Positions 1-6,386 of a stretch of 41,022 nt of DNA are shown here, piece by piece. The stretch covers positions 1-41,022 of the forward strand of contig JAICDD010000009.1 in NCBI GenBank assembly GCA_020063625.1, written 5' to 3'. Source of the DNA: Fusobacteriales bacterium. GTDB lineage: Bacteria; Fusobacteriota; Fusobacteriia; Fusobacteriales; Fusobacteriaceae. Positions within the stretch are counted from its first letter, which is position 1, and every line of letters begins with the position of its first letter. A program made the position numbers and the translations under genes. The notes under the pieces are model-generated. The model was given only the letters and a program-made list of their open reading frames with translations, was not told where the DNA came from and did no database searches.

Positions 1-11
1 GTTCTAGAATA

Positions 12-40
12 AATATACCTTATTTTGTATTATTTGTCAA
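12..40 (-). promoter_or_regulatory. Outward-facing sigma70-type promoter at the window edge
   Basis: On the minus strand TTGACA (40-35) and TATATT (17-12) are separated by 17 bp. It lies beyond the terminator of the LacI-family gene and points out of the window, so it should serve a gene to the left that is not included here. No matching LacI-type palindrome is visible beside it. Confidence 0.6.
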
Positions 41-61
41 TGATTTTTTTGAAAAATAATA

Positions 62-94
62 TAAAAAAACAGATTAAAAACTTTTTAATCTGTT
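62..94 (-). terminator. Intrinsic terminator of the LacI-family regulator
   Basis: Positions 68-79 and 83-94 are perfect reverse complements with a 3-nt loop. The minus-strand transcript then runs into a U tract (62-69). The stop codon of the regulator (85-87) lies inside the hairpin. Confidence 0.85.
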
Positions 95-1110
95 AATAAA
101 GGCTTCGTTGACTCTCTAATTATAAGCTTTGGCGGAATTTTAATGATTTCTTTCGAAACAATTTTATTTTCTATCATATCAAATAATATATTTATTGCAT
201 TAATTCCTAAACTATAAAAATCTTGTTCAATTGTTGTTAATCTTGGAATAGTAAAATTACTAATTTTAAATCCATCAAAACCAAGTATAGATATATCATT
301 TGGTACATCTATTTGACAATCTTTTAATCCTCTAATAAGTCCTATTGCACTTAAATCACTTGATGTAAATATAGCTGTTGGCATTTTATCTAGTTCTAAT
401 AATTTAGCAGCTACATTATAACCTGATTCTATACTAAAATCACTGTCAAAAATATATTCTTCTTTTAATAATTCCTTTTCTTTCATTATTTCTTTAAAAT
501 ATAATTCTCTTAATTTTGCTACTTCACTATTTTTAGTTCCTTTTAAAAATCCTATCTCTTTATGTCCTATTCTAATTAAATATTCTATTCCTATTTTCAT
601 TGCTTTTCTATTATCTGTTGTAATAATAGAGGATAATTTTGATTTTATATTTCTTTCAATAAAAACAACTGGTATTTCAAAATTTTTAATCTCTTCTAAA
701 TGTTCATCAACTTCTCCAAAACCAATAAATATTGCTCCGTCTACTGCTCTTTCTTCACACATTCTAAGATATGATACTCCCGGTTTATCTTCATCAACTG
801 AAAATAATACTAAATCATAATCTTTTTTCTTTATTTCATTAAGAATAATTTCCACATACTTAAATGCTGTACTTTCTTCTAAATCAATTTTTTCCCTGGC
901 TAAAATGAATACTCCTATTGTATTACTTTTTTTTGTTACCAATCTTTTTGCTGTAATATTTGGTTTATATCCATATTCTTGCGCTAATTTTCGTATTCTT
1001 TCTTTTGTTTCTATACTTATACCATCTTTATCATTTAATGCTCTAGATATTGTAGACTGTGCAACCCCTGCTATTTTAGCAAGTTCTTTAATATTAATTT
1101 TTTTAGACAT
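85..1110 (-). CDS. LacI-family transcriptional repressor
   Basis: DNA-binding repressor of the LacI/GalR family, about 341 residues, the usual family length. The N-terminal helix-turn-helix is typical (IKELAKIAGVAQSTISRALN, then YGYKPN). It is followed by the hinge and a periplasmic-binding-protein-like sensor domain beginning SNTIGVFI, with the family signatures TSSDLSAIGL and ILGFDGF near the C-terminus. The frame opens further upstream at a TTG and an ATG, but the AAAGGG ribosome site sits 9 nt before the ATG at 1110, which I prefer. It has its own promoter and a LacI-type palindrome at the expected transcription start, so autorepression is likely. It follows the thiamine permease gene on the same strand with no terminator between them. 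The effector is unknown, and nothing in the sequence ties it to thiamine rather than to a sugar. Confidence 0.92.
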   Translation of the reverse strand: MSKKINIKELAKIAGVAQSTISRALNDKDGISIETKERIRKLAQEYGYKPNITAKRLVTKKSNTIGVFILAREKIDLEESTAFKYVEIILNEIKKKDYDLVLFSVDEDKPGVSYLRMCEERAVDGAIFIGFGEVDEHLEEIKNFEIPVVFIERNIKSKLSSIITTDNRKAMKIGIEYLIRIGHKEIGFLKGTKNSEVAKLRELYFKEIMKEKELLKEEYIFDSDFSIESGYNVAAKLLELDKMPTAIFTSSDLSAIGLIRGLKDCQIDVPNDISILGFDGFKISNFTIPRLTTIEQDFYSLGINAINILFDMIENKIVSKEIIKIPPKLIIRESTKPLLTD

Positions 1111-1126
1111 ATACATCAACCCTTTA

Positions 1127-1140
1127 CAAAAACGTTTGCA
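1127..1140. promoter_or_regulatory. Probable LacI-type operator (autoregulation)
   Basis: The 14-bp site reads TGCAAACGTTTTTG on the minus strand, matching 8 of 10 fixed positions of the general LacI/GalR operator pattern TGNAANCGNTTNCA. Its core AAACGTTT (1130-1137) is a perfect palindrome around CG. It sits about where transcription from the adjacent promoter should start, a standard repression geometry. Assignment to the neighbouring repressor is inference. Confidence 0.6.
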
Positions 1141-1146
1141 CTTTAT

Positions 1147-1176
1147 ATATTAACACATATTTTCATTGTTTGTCAA
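1147..1176 (-). promoter_or_regulatory. Promoter of the LacI-family gene
   Basis: Minus strand: TTGACA (1176-1171), 18 bp, TAATAT (1152-1147). The predicted start near 1140 overlaps the LacI-type operator. It lies between the permease stop (1185) and the regulator, giving the repressor its own transcript. Confidence 0.65.
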
Positions 1177-1184
1177 TTATATGT

Positions 1185-2681
1185 TTACTCTTCACTTAAT
1201 TTTTCAGAAAAATAAAATAATATAAATATTATTAATAATACTATACTACTGAGTGCCATACTTTCAAATATTTTTTTATCACTTGAAAGAGAATAATTTA
1301 CTACTGATATTACTGGAAAATAATCACTTATTTGCATAGTATATACAAGAGAAAATTCTCCAAAAATTATAGCAAAAATTTGTATAAATACAGATATAAA
1401 ACTATTTTTTAATATAGGAAATTCTATTTTAAAAAATAGATTAAATATATTTACTCCATCTATTTTAGCTGCTTCTATTATCTCATTTTTTATAGTTTTT
1501 ATCGGATGATGTAAAAATGAATATGCAAGAGGAACTGTAATATAAAAAAATCCTATTATTAACAATATTAAATATGGAATATTATATAAAATATTAAGAT
1601 AAATTAATGCAATTGCTATAAATGCATTTGATATTCCAAATGTTGCCATAAGTATAAAATTGCTATATTTATTTTCATTTTTTATGAAAATATAAGTAAA
1701 TATTATTACTATCACTGCTGTTATTATAGCTATGAGTATTGTATTTTTAAATGCTTCTATTACTCTATAATCTAGATTAAATTCTTTACTAAAAAGATTT
1801 TTTATTCCTCTTATTGTAAATCTGTTATCATAAAAATTATATACAGAGAATAAAAAAGATATTATCAATACAAAATATTCTAATATTAAAAATATTATTA
1901 CTATAATTTTACCAAAAATATTTATTTTATATTTCTTTAATTCACTTTTTTCTAATTCATAGTGTGGAATAATATTATTTATTATATTTATAAATGATAA
2001 TATCACAAATTGAATTATTCCAAGTAAAAATGCTTTTGAAAAGTCTAAACTAGACATCATAATTGTAGCTATTTCCACTTCCAAAATACTATATTTTATT
2101 CCTCCAAGACCTAAAACTATTCCAAGTGAAGTAAAACAATAAGTAAATACTAAAAAGAAAGCTCTAAAAATAGAGGGTAAAATTAATGGTAAATCAATAT
2201 ATATAAATTTTTTTATTCCTTTTACTCCTTCAATTTCTAATGTTTCTTCTAAATTTTTAGGTATTCTTTGCAGTGCTATTGAAATATACTTTATAAATAT
2301 TGGTGTATTATAAAATACATTTGCTACAATTATAGCTTTTAAACTATATAAAAAATTTATTTTTTTTAAGATAGAAAAATTTCCAATTATAGAAAATGCT
2401 GTAATTGCTGATACTACTGGAAATAAAAATGGTATAAAAAGTGTTGTTCTTATTAATTTTGATATTTTATTATTATTTGATGCTACATAATAAGAGGGAA
2501 ATATTGCTATTAAAAATGCAAATATTGATGAAATAAATGCTTGATATATTGTAAATAATATTACATTAATTGTACTATTTTCTATTCCTTTAAACTTAAA
2601 AAAATCTCTACCAAATATATAAAAAGGTATAATCCATAATAATAAGTATATTAAATTCAGTTTATTAAACCTTTTTTTCAT
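1185..2681 (-). CDS. thiP: ThiP-like ABC transporter permease, two fused domains
   Basis: Integral-membrane component of a binding-protein-dependent importer, 498 residues, with about 12 hydrophobic segments. It holds two permease domains in tandem, each with an EAA loop that contacts an ATPase: first LEETLEIEGVKGIKKF, later IIEAAKIDGVNIFNLF. A fused two-domain architecture with this length is that of ThiP (thiamine/TPP uptake), and also of Fe(III) and some polyamine permeases. The neighbouring ThiB-like binding protein makes the thiamine reading the best one. The start ATG has a GGATGTG ribosome site. It lies 136 bp after thiB, beyond a terminator-like hairpin and next to an extended -10 promoter, so it may be transcribed both from the riboswitch and independently. 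No ATPase (ThiQ) gene follows: the next gene is the LacI repressor. Confidence 0.85.
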   Translation of the reverse strand: MKKRFNKLNLIYLLLWIIPFYIFGRDFFKFKGIENSTINVILFTIYQAFISSIFAFLIAIFPSYYVASNNNKISKLIRTTLFIPFLFPVVSAITAFSIIGNFSILKKINFLYSLKAIIVANVFYNTPIFIKYISIALQRIPKNLEETLEIEGVKGIKKFIYIDLPLILPSIFRAFFLVFTYCFTSLGIVLGLGGIKYSILEVEIATIMMSSLDFSKAFLLGIIQFVILSFINIINNIIPHYELEKSELKKYKINIFGKIIVIIFLILEYFVLIISFLFSVYNFYDNRFTIRGIKNLFSKEFNLDYRVIEAFKNTILIAIITAVIVIIFTYIFIKNENKYSNFILMATFGISNAFIAIALIYLNILYNIPYLILLIIGFFYITVPLAYSFLHHPIKTIKNEIIEAAKIDGVNIFNLFFKIEFPILKNSFISVFIQIFAIIFGEFSLVYTMQISDYFPVISVVNYSLSSDKKIFESMALSSIVLLIIFILFYFSEKLSEE

Positions 2682-2726
2682 TATTTCACATCCAATTCTT
2701 TTTTATAATAATTAAATTTTACAAGT

Positions 2727-2735
2727 ATTATATCA
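2727..2735 (-). promoter_or_regulatory. Extended -10 promoter before thiP
   Basis: On the minus strand TGATATAAT combines an extended TGN element with a perfect TATAAT (2732-2727). I see no convincing -35 hexamer. It is placed between the thiB terminator and the thiP start. Confidence 0.45.
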
Positions 2736-2775
2736 TAATTTTTGTTATTTTTATTTTTTAATTTTATTAAATAAA

Positions 2776-2811
2776 TTAAAAACGAATCCTTTAAATTTAA
2801 GGACTCGTTTA
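2776..2811 (-). terminator. Terminator-like hairpin after thiB
   Basis: Minus-strand RNA folds AAACGAGTCCTTAAA against TTTAAAGGATTCGTTT, with one mismatched or wobble position, followed by U's. It begins 7 nt past the thiB stop. As thiP lies downstream on the same strand it probably acts as a partial terminator that lowers permease expression relative to the binding protein. Confidence 0.75.
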
Positions 2812-2817
2812 ATACAT

Positions 2818-3789
2818 TTATTTTTTCATTAATTCTTCCCATTCTTTTAACCATTTTTCAAGATTATTAGAAATATCTTCTCCTGACACAGTTACAGGAT
2901 TTTTTATCTCTTCTGCATAATCAAATGCTGCTGGTAATTTAACATTAGTTACAGGAAACATCCATTGATTTAAAGGAATTTTTTCTTGAAATTCATCAGA
3001 TAATATAAATTCTATAAATTTATATGCACTATCTTTTATATTTTTTTTGTTTATTACTGCTGCTCCTTCTATTTGTACATACCCACCTTCATTTGGTATA
3101 AGTGCTTTATATGAAGTCCCACCATAATAATATGTTGAATATGCACCATCAGTAGCATAACTTACCATCATTGGTGCTTCTTTAGCTTCAAATTTATTAA
3201 ATGCTTCACTCCAACCAGGTGTTACAGTAAGTATTGCTGGCTTTAATCTTTCCCAAAACGCTTTCCAATTATCACCATATACTGCTATTGTCCATAATAG
3301 GAAATCTTGTCCTGTTGTAGATGTTCTTGGGTCTTGAATAATAAGTGCTTTATTTAATTTTGTTATATCTTCAAAACTTGTTGGAACATTTTTCAATCTA
3401 TCTGGAGCATAGATTATAGCAAGTCCACCATAATCAAATGTAGTTGCAAAATAATCTTTATCTATTACAAGTCCTTTATCTTTTATTTTACTACTATTTT
3501 CTGGTTTATATTGTTTTAGTACTCCTTCTTTTTTAGCTAATGATAATGTAGAACCACTAAGGCCTACTACAACATCTGCTTTTGGATTTACTTTTTCAAG
3601 TTTTAATCTTGATACTATTTTTGCTGCTCCCTCAAATTTTACAAATTTTAATTCCACCCCATATTGAGATTCAAAACTATTTTTTATCTCTTTTTCCATC
3701 CATTTCATTGAATCTGGTATATATACTGTTAAAGTCTCTCCAAATATAAAATTAGATAGTAATAAAAACATTAGTAATACTTTTTTCAT
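2818..3789 (-). CDS. thiB: Thiamine-binding periplasmic protein (ThiB/TbpA)
   Basis: Solute-binding protein that captures thiamine or its phosphates outside the inner membrane and delivers it to the permease. It has 323 residues and begins with a signal peptide (MKKVLLMFLLLSNFIFG, cleavage probably before ETLTVY). Family landmarks are ADVVVGLSGS, IIQDPRTSTTGQDFLLWT, TVTPGWSEAF, a YATDGAYS segment, IEGAAVI and NQWMFPV, in the order and spacing seen in ThiB. The ATG follows a strong AAGGAGG site. It lies 32 bp after the thiamine pyrophosphokinase gene in the TPP-riboswitch transcript, which strongly supports the substrate. Whether it prefers thiamine or TPP cannot be read from the sequence, but pairing with a pyrophosphokinase suggests unphosphorylated thiamine matters here. 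Confidence 0.93.
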   Translation of the reverse strand: MKKVLLMFLLLSNFIFGETLTVYIPDSMKWMEKEIKNSFESQYGVELKFVKFEGAAKIVSRLKLEKVNPKADVVVGLSGSTLSLAKKEGVLKQYKPENSSKIKDKGLVIDKDYFATTFDYGGLAIIYAPDRLKNVPTSFEDITKLNKALIIQDPRTSTTGQDFLLWTIAVYGDNWKAFWERLKPAILTVTPGWSEAFNKFEAKEAPMMVSYATDGAYSTYYYGGTSYKALIPNEGGYVQIEGAAVINKKNIKDSAYKFIEFILSDEFQEKIPLNQWMFPVTNVKLPAAFDYAEEIKNPVTVSGEDISNNLEKWLKEWEELMKK

Positions 3790-3821
3790 CTGTTTCCTCC
3801 TTAGTTTTTTTATATTTTTTA

Positions 3822-4430
3822 TTATAAATTTTTATTTATTACACATATCATTTTACCTTTCAAAAATTTTATTTCTAATTCATTTGAAACTCCTGTATTA
3901 CTTACTAAAAGCGAAGTCCCTCTTTCAACATCTTTATTTTTTAAATTATACTTAAATCCACTTAAACTAAGATTTTCTATTTTTTCTATTGGTATAAATG
4001 ATATTTCTTTGTTTAGATAATTTTTCAAAATACAACTTTTTTCTATAATAAAGATTTCCTCATCATTATTAATAAATTTTATTTTAGGATATTTTTCTAA
4101 TAAATAAAGATTTGTTAAAAAATGTGAACTTTTACCTCCAATAGCTCCTAAAATTAATATTTCTTCATATTTAAAATATATTTTTTTAATTATTAATTCC
4201 CCATCTGTAATATCTTTATCTTTAGGATATTTTTCTATTTTTACTTTTTCTTTTGTATAATATTCTAGTACATCTTTTTTTATAGAATCCATATCTCCTA
4301 TTATTAATTTAGGGATTTTTCCTATATCATACAAATAGTTTGCTCCACCATCAGCACAATATATATCATATTCATCAAAATTTATATCTATATTAAATTT
4401 ATTATTTAATATTATTATAGCTTTTTTCAT
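3822..4430 (-). CDS. thiN: Thiamine pyrophosphokinase
   Basis: Converts thiamine and ATP to thiamine pyrophosphate and AMP, the last step of thiamine salvage. The protein is about 202 residues, normal for the bacterial enzyme. Typical motifs are YCADGGANYLYDIGKIP near residue 20, IIGDMDSI, a KYPKDKDITDGELI segment and ILGAIGGKSSHFLTNLYLL. The frame stays open for 25 codons upstream (to 4505), but that stretch comes from the neighbouring repeat DNA. The ATG at 4430 has an AAAGGT ribosome site and begins the conserved domain. First gene of the TPP-riboswitch operon (thiN-thiB-thiP). The leader between riboswitch and this gene is unusually long because of the repeat block. Confidence 0.93.
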   Translation of the reverse strand: MKKAIIILNNKFNIDINFDEYDIYCADGGANYLYDIGKIPKLIIGDMDSIKKDVLEYYTKEKVKIEKYPKDKDITDGELIIKKIYFKYEEILILGAIGGKSSHFLTNLYLLEKYPKIKFINNDEEIFIIEKSCILKNYLNKEISFIPIEKIENLSLSGFKYNLKNKDVERGTSLLVSNTGVSNELEIKFLKGKMICVINKNL

Positions 4431-4484
4431 AACTACCTTTCTTGAATTTTGAGTTTTTTTGAAACCACGTGATTTACACGATAT

Positions 4485-4580
4485 GTTCTTACACAAAGAG
4501 CACAAAGAAAATCATTGAGAACCACTAAGGATTTCTCTTTGTGGTTCTATGTTTTTTATTCTTTGTGTTCTTCGTGTAAC
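4485..4580. repeat. Long imperfect inverted repeat
   Basis: 4485-4525 is an inverted, diverged copy of 4541-4580. The arms share GTGGTTCT, CTTTGTG and a GTGTAA end, with about 15 nt between them. In RNA this could fold into a long irregular hairpin just upstream of thiN. Confidence 0.7.
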
Positions 4581-4764
4581 GCATTTAATAATAAAATCTA
4601 ATATCCTCCGAAAAGGCGCATTTTAAATTATTTTTACTATAATTCGTGAAAATTAGTGTCATTCGTGACTAATTTTTCATCCTGTGTTTATCTGCGTTAA
4701 TCTTGTGGTTCCTAATCTTTTCTTTGTGGTTCTGTTTTTTCACTCTTTGTGTACTTCGTGAAAC
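4536..4764. repeat. Diverged direct repeat pair of about 44 bp
   Basis: 4536-4580 and 4721-4764 align over their full length with small indels: both start TCTTTGTGGTTCT, continue through a T run, then CTTTGTG and CTTCGTG, and end in AAC. Confidence 0.8.
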
Positions 4765-4850
4765 TTTTTTAAATCCGCGTTTTTCCGTGGCTAATTTTTA
4801 TTATTATAAATTTTTTTCATCCTGTGTTTATCTGTGAAAATCTTGTGGTT
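4673..4850. repeat. 38-bp direct repeat pair
   Basis: 4673-4710 and 4813-4850 differ at 3 of 38 positions. The first 22 bases are identical and include CATCCTGTGTTTATCTG. Copies are 140 bp apart. Confidence 0.9.
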
Positions 4851-4866
4851 TCAGCACTTTTTTATT

Positions 4867-4879
4867 TCGCCTTTGGCGA
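4867..4879. repeat. Short GC hairpin
   Basis: TCGCC-TTT-GGCGA is a perfect 5-bp stem with a 3-nt loop, directly beside the heptamer tract. Confidence 0.7.
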
Positions 4880-4882
4880 CTT

Positions 4883-4912
4883 ACTTCTCACTTCTTACTC
4901 TTCACTTCTCAC
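4883..4912. repeat. Heptamer tandem repeat, four copies
   Basis: ACTTCTC, ACTTCTT, ACTCTTC, ACTTCTC and a partial AC run head to tail. The minus strand reads as GTGAGAAG-type heptamers. Confidence 0.85.
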
Positions 4913-4991
4913 TGTTATTAGTGTCATTCGTGACTACCTCTTAATTTTCCATTTTTTATATTTTATCCCTTAGTTCCACTTTTTCTAAAAC

Positions 4992-5026
4992 AAAAAAAAC
5001 ACCTCTGCTATGAAGAAGTGTTTTTT
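4992..5026 (-). terminator. Riboswitch-controlled intrinsic terminator
   Basis: Minus-strand RNA forms an 11-bp stem (AAAACACTTCT with AGAGGTGTTTT, one GU pair) with a 6-nt loop and a run of U's. It follows the TPP aptamer by 2 nt. The 3' end of the aptamer carries AGTGT, which can pair with ACACT in the 5' arm of the terminator. That gives a plausible antiterminator when TPP is absent. Confidence 0.9.
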
Positions 5027-5028
5027 AC

Positions 5029-5104
5029 ACTCACTCCCTGCGATAGCATTATCTATATCAGGTTAAAGGGTATATTCTCAGCCTTTTACAGCACCCCTGG
5101 AGAT
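5029..5104 (-). promoter_or_regulatory. TPP riboswitch (THI element)
   Basis: The minus strand carries the conserved THI-box blocks in order: GGGGTGCTG, GGCTGAGA, ACCCTTT, AACCTGAT and GATAATGC-TATCGCAGGGA. These are the pyrophosphate- and pyrimidine-sensing helices of the thiamine pyrophosphate aptamer. With the terminator immediately after it, the arrangement is transcriptional attenuation: TPP bound gives termination. The first gene downstream is thiN, about 600 nt away, because the repeat block lies between. Confidence 0.95.
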
Positions 5105-5124
5105 ATATTATTTGATTATAATTA

Positions 5125-5153
5125 ATATTAACATAGTTTACTGTTTTAGTCAA
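5125..5153 (-). promoter_or_regulatory. Promoter of the TPP-riboswitch operon
   Basis: Minus strand: TTGACT (5153-5148), 17 bp, TAATAT (5130-5125). The predicted start near 5118 leaves about 14 nt before the aptamer. Confidence 0.75.
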
Positions 5154-5171
5154 CAATTATTTACACTAATA

Positions 5172-5507
5172 CTACTTTTTAAAAATAAATACAACTGCTA
5201 AAAATATAAATATAAAACCTATTAAATAATTCATTCTAAACTCTTCTTTTAAATAAAGTATAGAAAATACTGTAAAAACAATAAGTGTAATAGCTTCTTG
5301 TATTATTTTTAATTGTGTAGCTGTAAAGTAATTTGAACCCAATCTATTTGCTGGTACTTGAAAAAAATATTCAAATAACGCAATTCCCCAACTAGCAAAT
5401 ATTACAATTATTAATGGCATATTTTTAAATTTAAGATGTCCATACCATGCAAATGTCATAAAAATATTTGAAAACAATAACAACAGCAAAGGTAAAAATT
5501 TTACCAA
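5172..5507 (-). CDS. DMT-superfamily small membrane protein (DUF486)
   Basis: A 111-residue protein with four hydrophobic segments, matching the DUF486 branch of the drug/metabolite transporter superfamily: TFAWYGHLKF, IALFEYFFQVPANRLG, FTATQLKIIQEAITL and YLIGFIFIFLAVVF. The function of this family is not established; one such subunit would need to dimerise to form a transporter. The start is a TTG with an AGGTGAT ribosome site, since no in-frame ATG occurs before the first membrane segment. It has its own promoter and is followed by the thiamine promoter on the same strand, with no convincing terminator between. Confidence 0.88.
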   Translation of the reverse strand: MVKFLPLLLLLFSNIFMTFAWYGHLKFKNMPLIIVIFASWGIALFEYFFQVPANRLGSNYFTATQLKIIQEAITLIVFTVFSILYLKEEFRMNYLIGFIFIFLAVVFIFKK

Positions 5508-5546
5508 TTTAATATCACCTCGACTAATTTAATTTTAAGCGACTGT

Positions 5547-5575
5547 ATTAAATCATATAAAATTCTTTTAGTCAA
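5547..5575 (-). promoter_or_regulatory. Promoter of the DUF486 gene
   Basis: Minus strand: TTGACT (5575-5570), 17 bp, TTTAAT (5552-5547). A TATGAT lies closer but at poor spacing. Confidence 0.5.
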
Positions 5576-5587
5576 GATAATTCTAAT

Positions 5588-6370
5588 TTATTTTATATAT
5601 TCTAAATATTTCCCATTTTCAAAATCTTTTTTTAATTTTTCATATACTCCATTTTCTTTAATTATTTTTAATTCTTCATTAAATTTTTTTATTAATTTTA
5701 AATTATTACTATCTTTTCTATTTAATATTAAATGATATTCTTTAATTGAAATTGAATTTTTAGAATATATGATTTTCTTTCTATCATTTTCTATTAAACT
5801 ATTTCTTATATAAAATAATCCTACATTTTTTAAATATGGTATAGCATCTACTCTTTTGGTTAATAATTTTCTAAATAAATTTTCATAATAGTCATCTCTA
5901 ATTATTTTTATTATTCCTTCTTTTTCAGCTTGTTCAAGTACAGGATATACTGTATGAAGTGTACCTCCTATTCTAAGCCCTTTTAAATCTTCAATTTTTT
6001 CAAATTCATAATCATTTTCTTTTAAATAAAACAAAACTACATTTTCGCTAAGTACTATATCACTATAATAAAAATATTCTGCTCTCTCAGGTGTATATAT
6101 CCAAACTAATGTTCCATTATAATTTTTTTTATTAACCTCTCCCTCTTTTGCATATGCATATGACCTTCCCCATGGATAATATTCTATTTCTACATCTACA
6201 TTTACTGCTTTAAATGCATTTATTATTACATCTGTGACAAATCCACCATGATACAATCTATTAGACATATAGGGTCCCCATTCTCCAGATGTTAGTAGTA
6301 TTTTCTCAGCAAATATTGTATTTAAAGCAATAAAATATATCACTATTATTTTTTTTAACATTTTTTTCAT
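5588..6370 (-). CDS. Family-3 extracellular solute-binding protein
   Basis: A secreted protein of about 260 residues with a signal peptide (MKKMLKKIIVIYFIALNTIFA) followed by a bacterial solute-binding family 3 fold: an early GEWGPYM segment, PWGRSYAYA, FYYSDIVLSENVVLFY, LKGLRIGGTLHTVYPVLE and a C-terminal helix-rich lobe. This family usually binds amino acids or similar polar ligands, but the ligand cannot be read off. I place the start at 6370, with the ribosome site AGAAG 8 nt upstream; ATGs at 6376 and 6418 are possible, but the latter would overlap the preceding gene. It lies 16 nt behind the ViaA-like gene and is probably in the same transcript, with no permease or ATPase beside it. Confidence 0.82.
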   Translation of the reverse strand: MKKMLKKIIVIYFIALNTIFAEKILLTSGEWGPYMSNRLYHGGFVTDVIINAFKAVNVDVEIEYYPWGRSYAYAKEGEVNKKNYNGTLVWIYTPERAEYFYYSDIVLSENVVLFYLKENDYEFEKIEDLKGLRIGGTLHTVYPVLEQAEKEGIIKIIRDDYYENLFRKLLTKRVDAIPYLKNVGLFYIRNSLIENDRKKIIYSKNSISIKEYHLILNRKDSNNLKLIKKFNEELKIIKENGVYEKLKKDFENGKYLEYIK

Positions 6371-6386
6371 TTTCATCACTTCTTTT

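Larger units (their letters stand above)
4461..4852. repeat. Imperfect inverted ends of the repeat block
   Basis: The 19 bases 4461-4479 (GAAACCACGTGATTTACAC) match the reverse complement of 4834-4852 (GAAACCACAAGATTTTCAC) at 16 positions, so the core of the block is framed by inverted copies like a small non-autonomous element. Both ends lie beside T-rich runs. I cannot identify a clear target duplication. Confidence 0.6.
4461..4936. repeat. Mosaic intergenic repeat block in the thiN leader
   Basis: This non-coding block of about 475 bp is visibly richer in G+C than its surroundings and is built from short modules used more than once, in both orientations. On the minus strand the words are CACAAAG, CACGAAG, CACGAAT, CACAGGAT, CGCAGATAAA and (G)GAACCAC. 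GTG/GCG words on the plus strand recur about every 9-11 bp. It contains two diverged direct-repeat pairs, one exact 20-bp pair, a long imperfect inverted pair, a heptamer tandem tract and a GC hairpin, all listed separately. I recall similar words from intergenic repeats scattered through unrelated bacterial phyla, but cannot verify that here. It carries no plausible gene. Confidence 0.85.
4652..4936. repeat. Exact 20-bp direct repeat
   Basis: 4652-4671 and 4917-4936 are identical (ATTAGTGTC followed by ATTCGTGACTA), 265 bp apart and in the same orientation. Confidence 0.9.

Noticed and set aside
4431-4505. A cysteine-containing N-terminal extension of thiamine pyrophosphokinase
   Set aside because: The extra 25 codons are translated from the repeat block and its flank. 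The ATG at 4430 has a ribosome site and starts the conserved domain.
4461-4936. A degenerate CRISPR array
   Set aside because: The repeated words occur in both orientations, at irregular distances and with diverged copies. There is no constant repeat with unique spacers of one length, and no cas gene is near.
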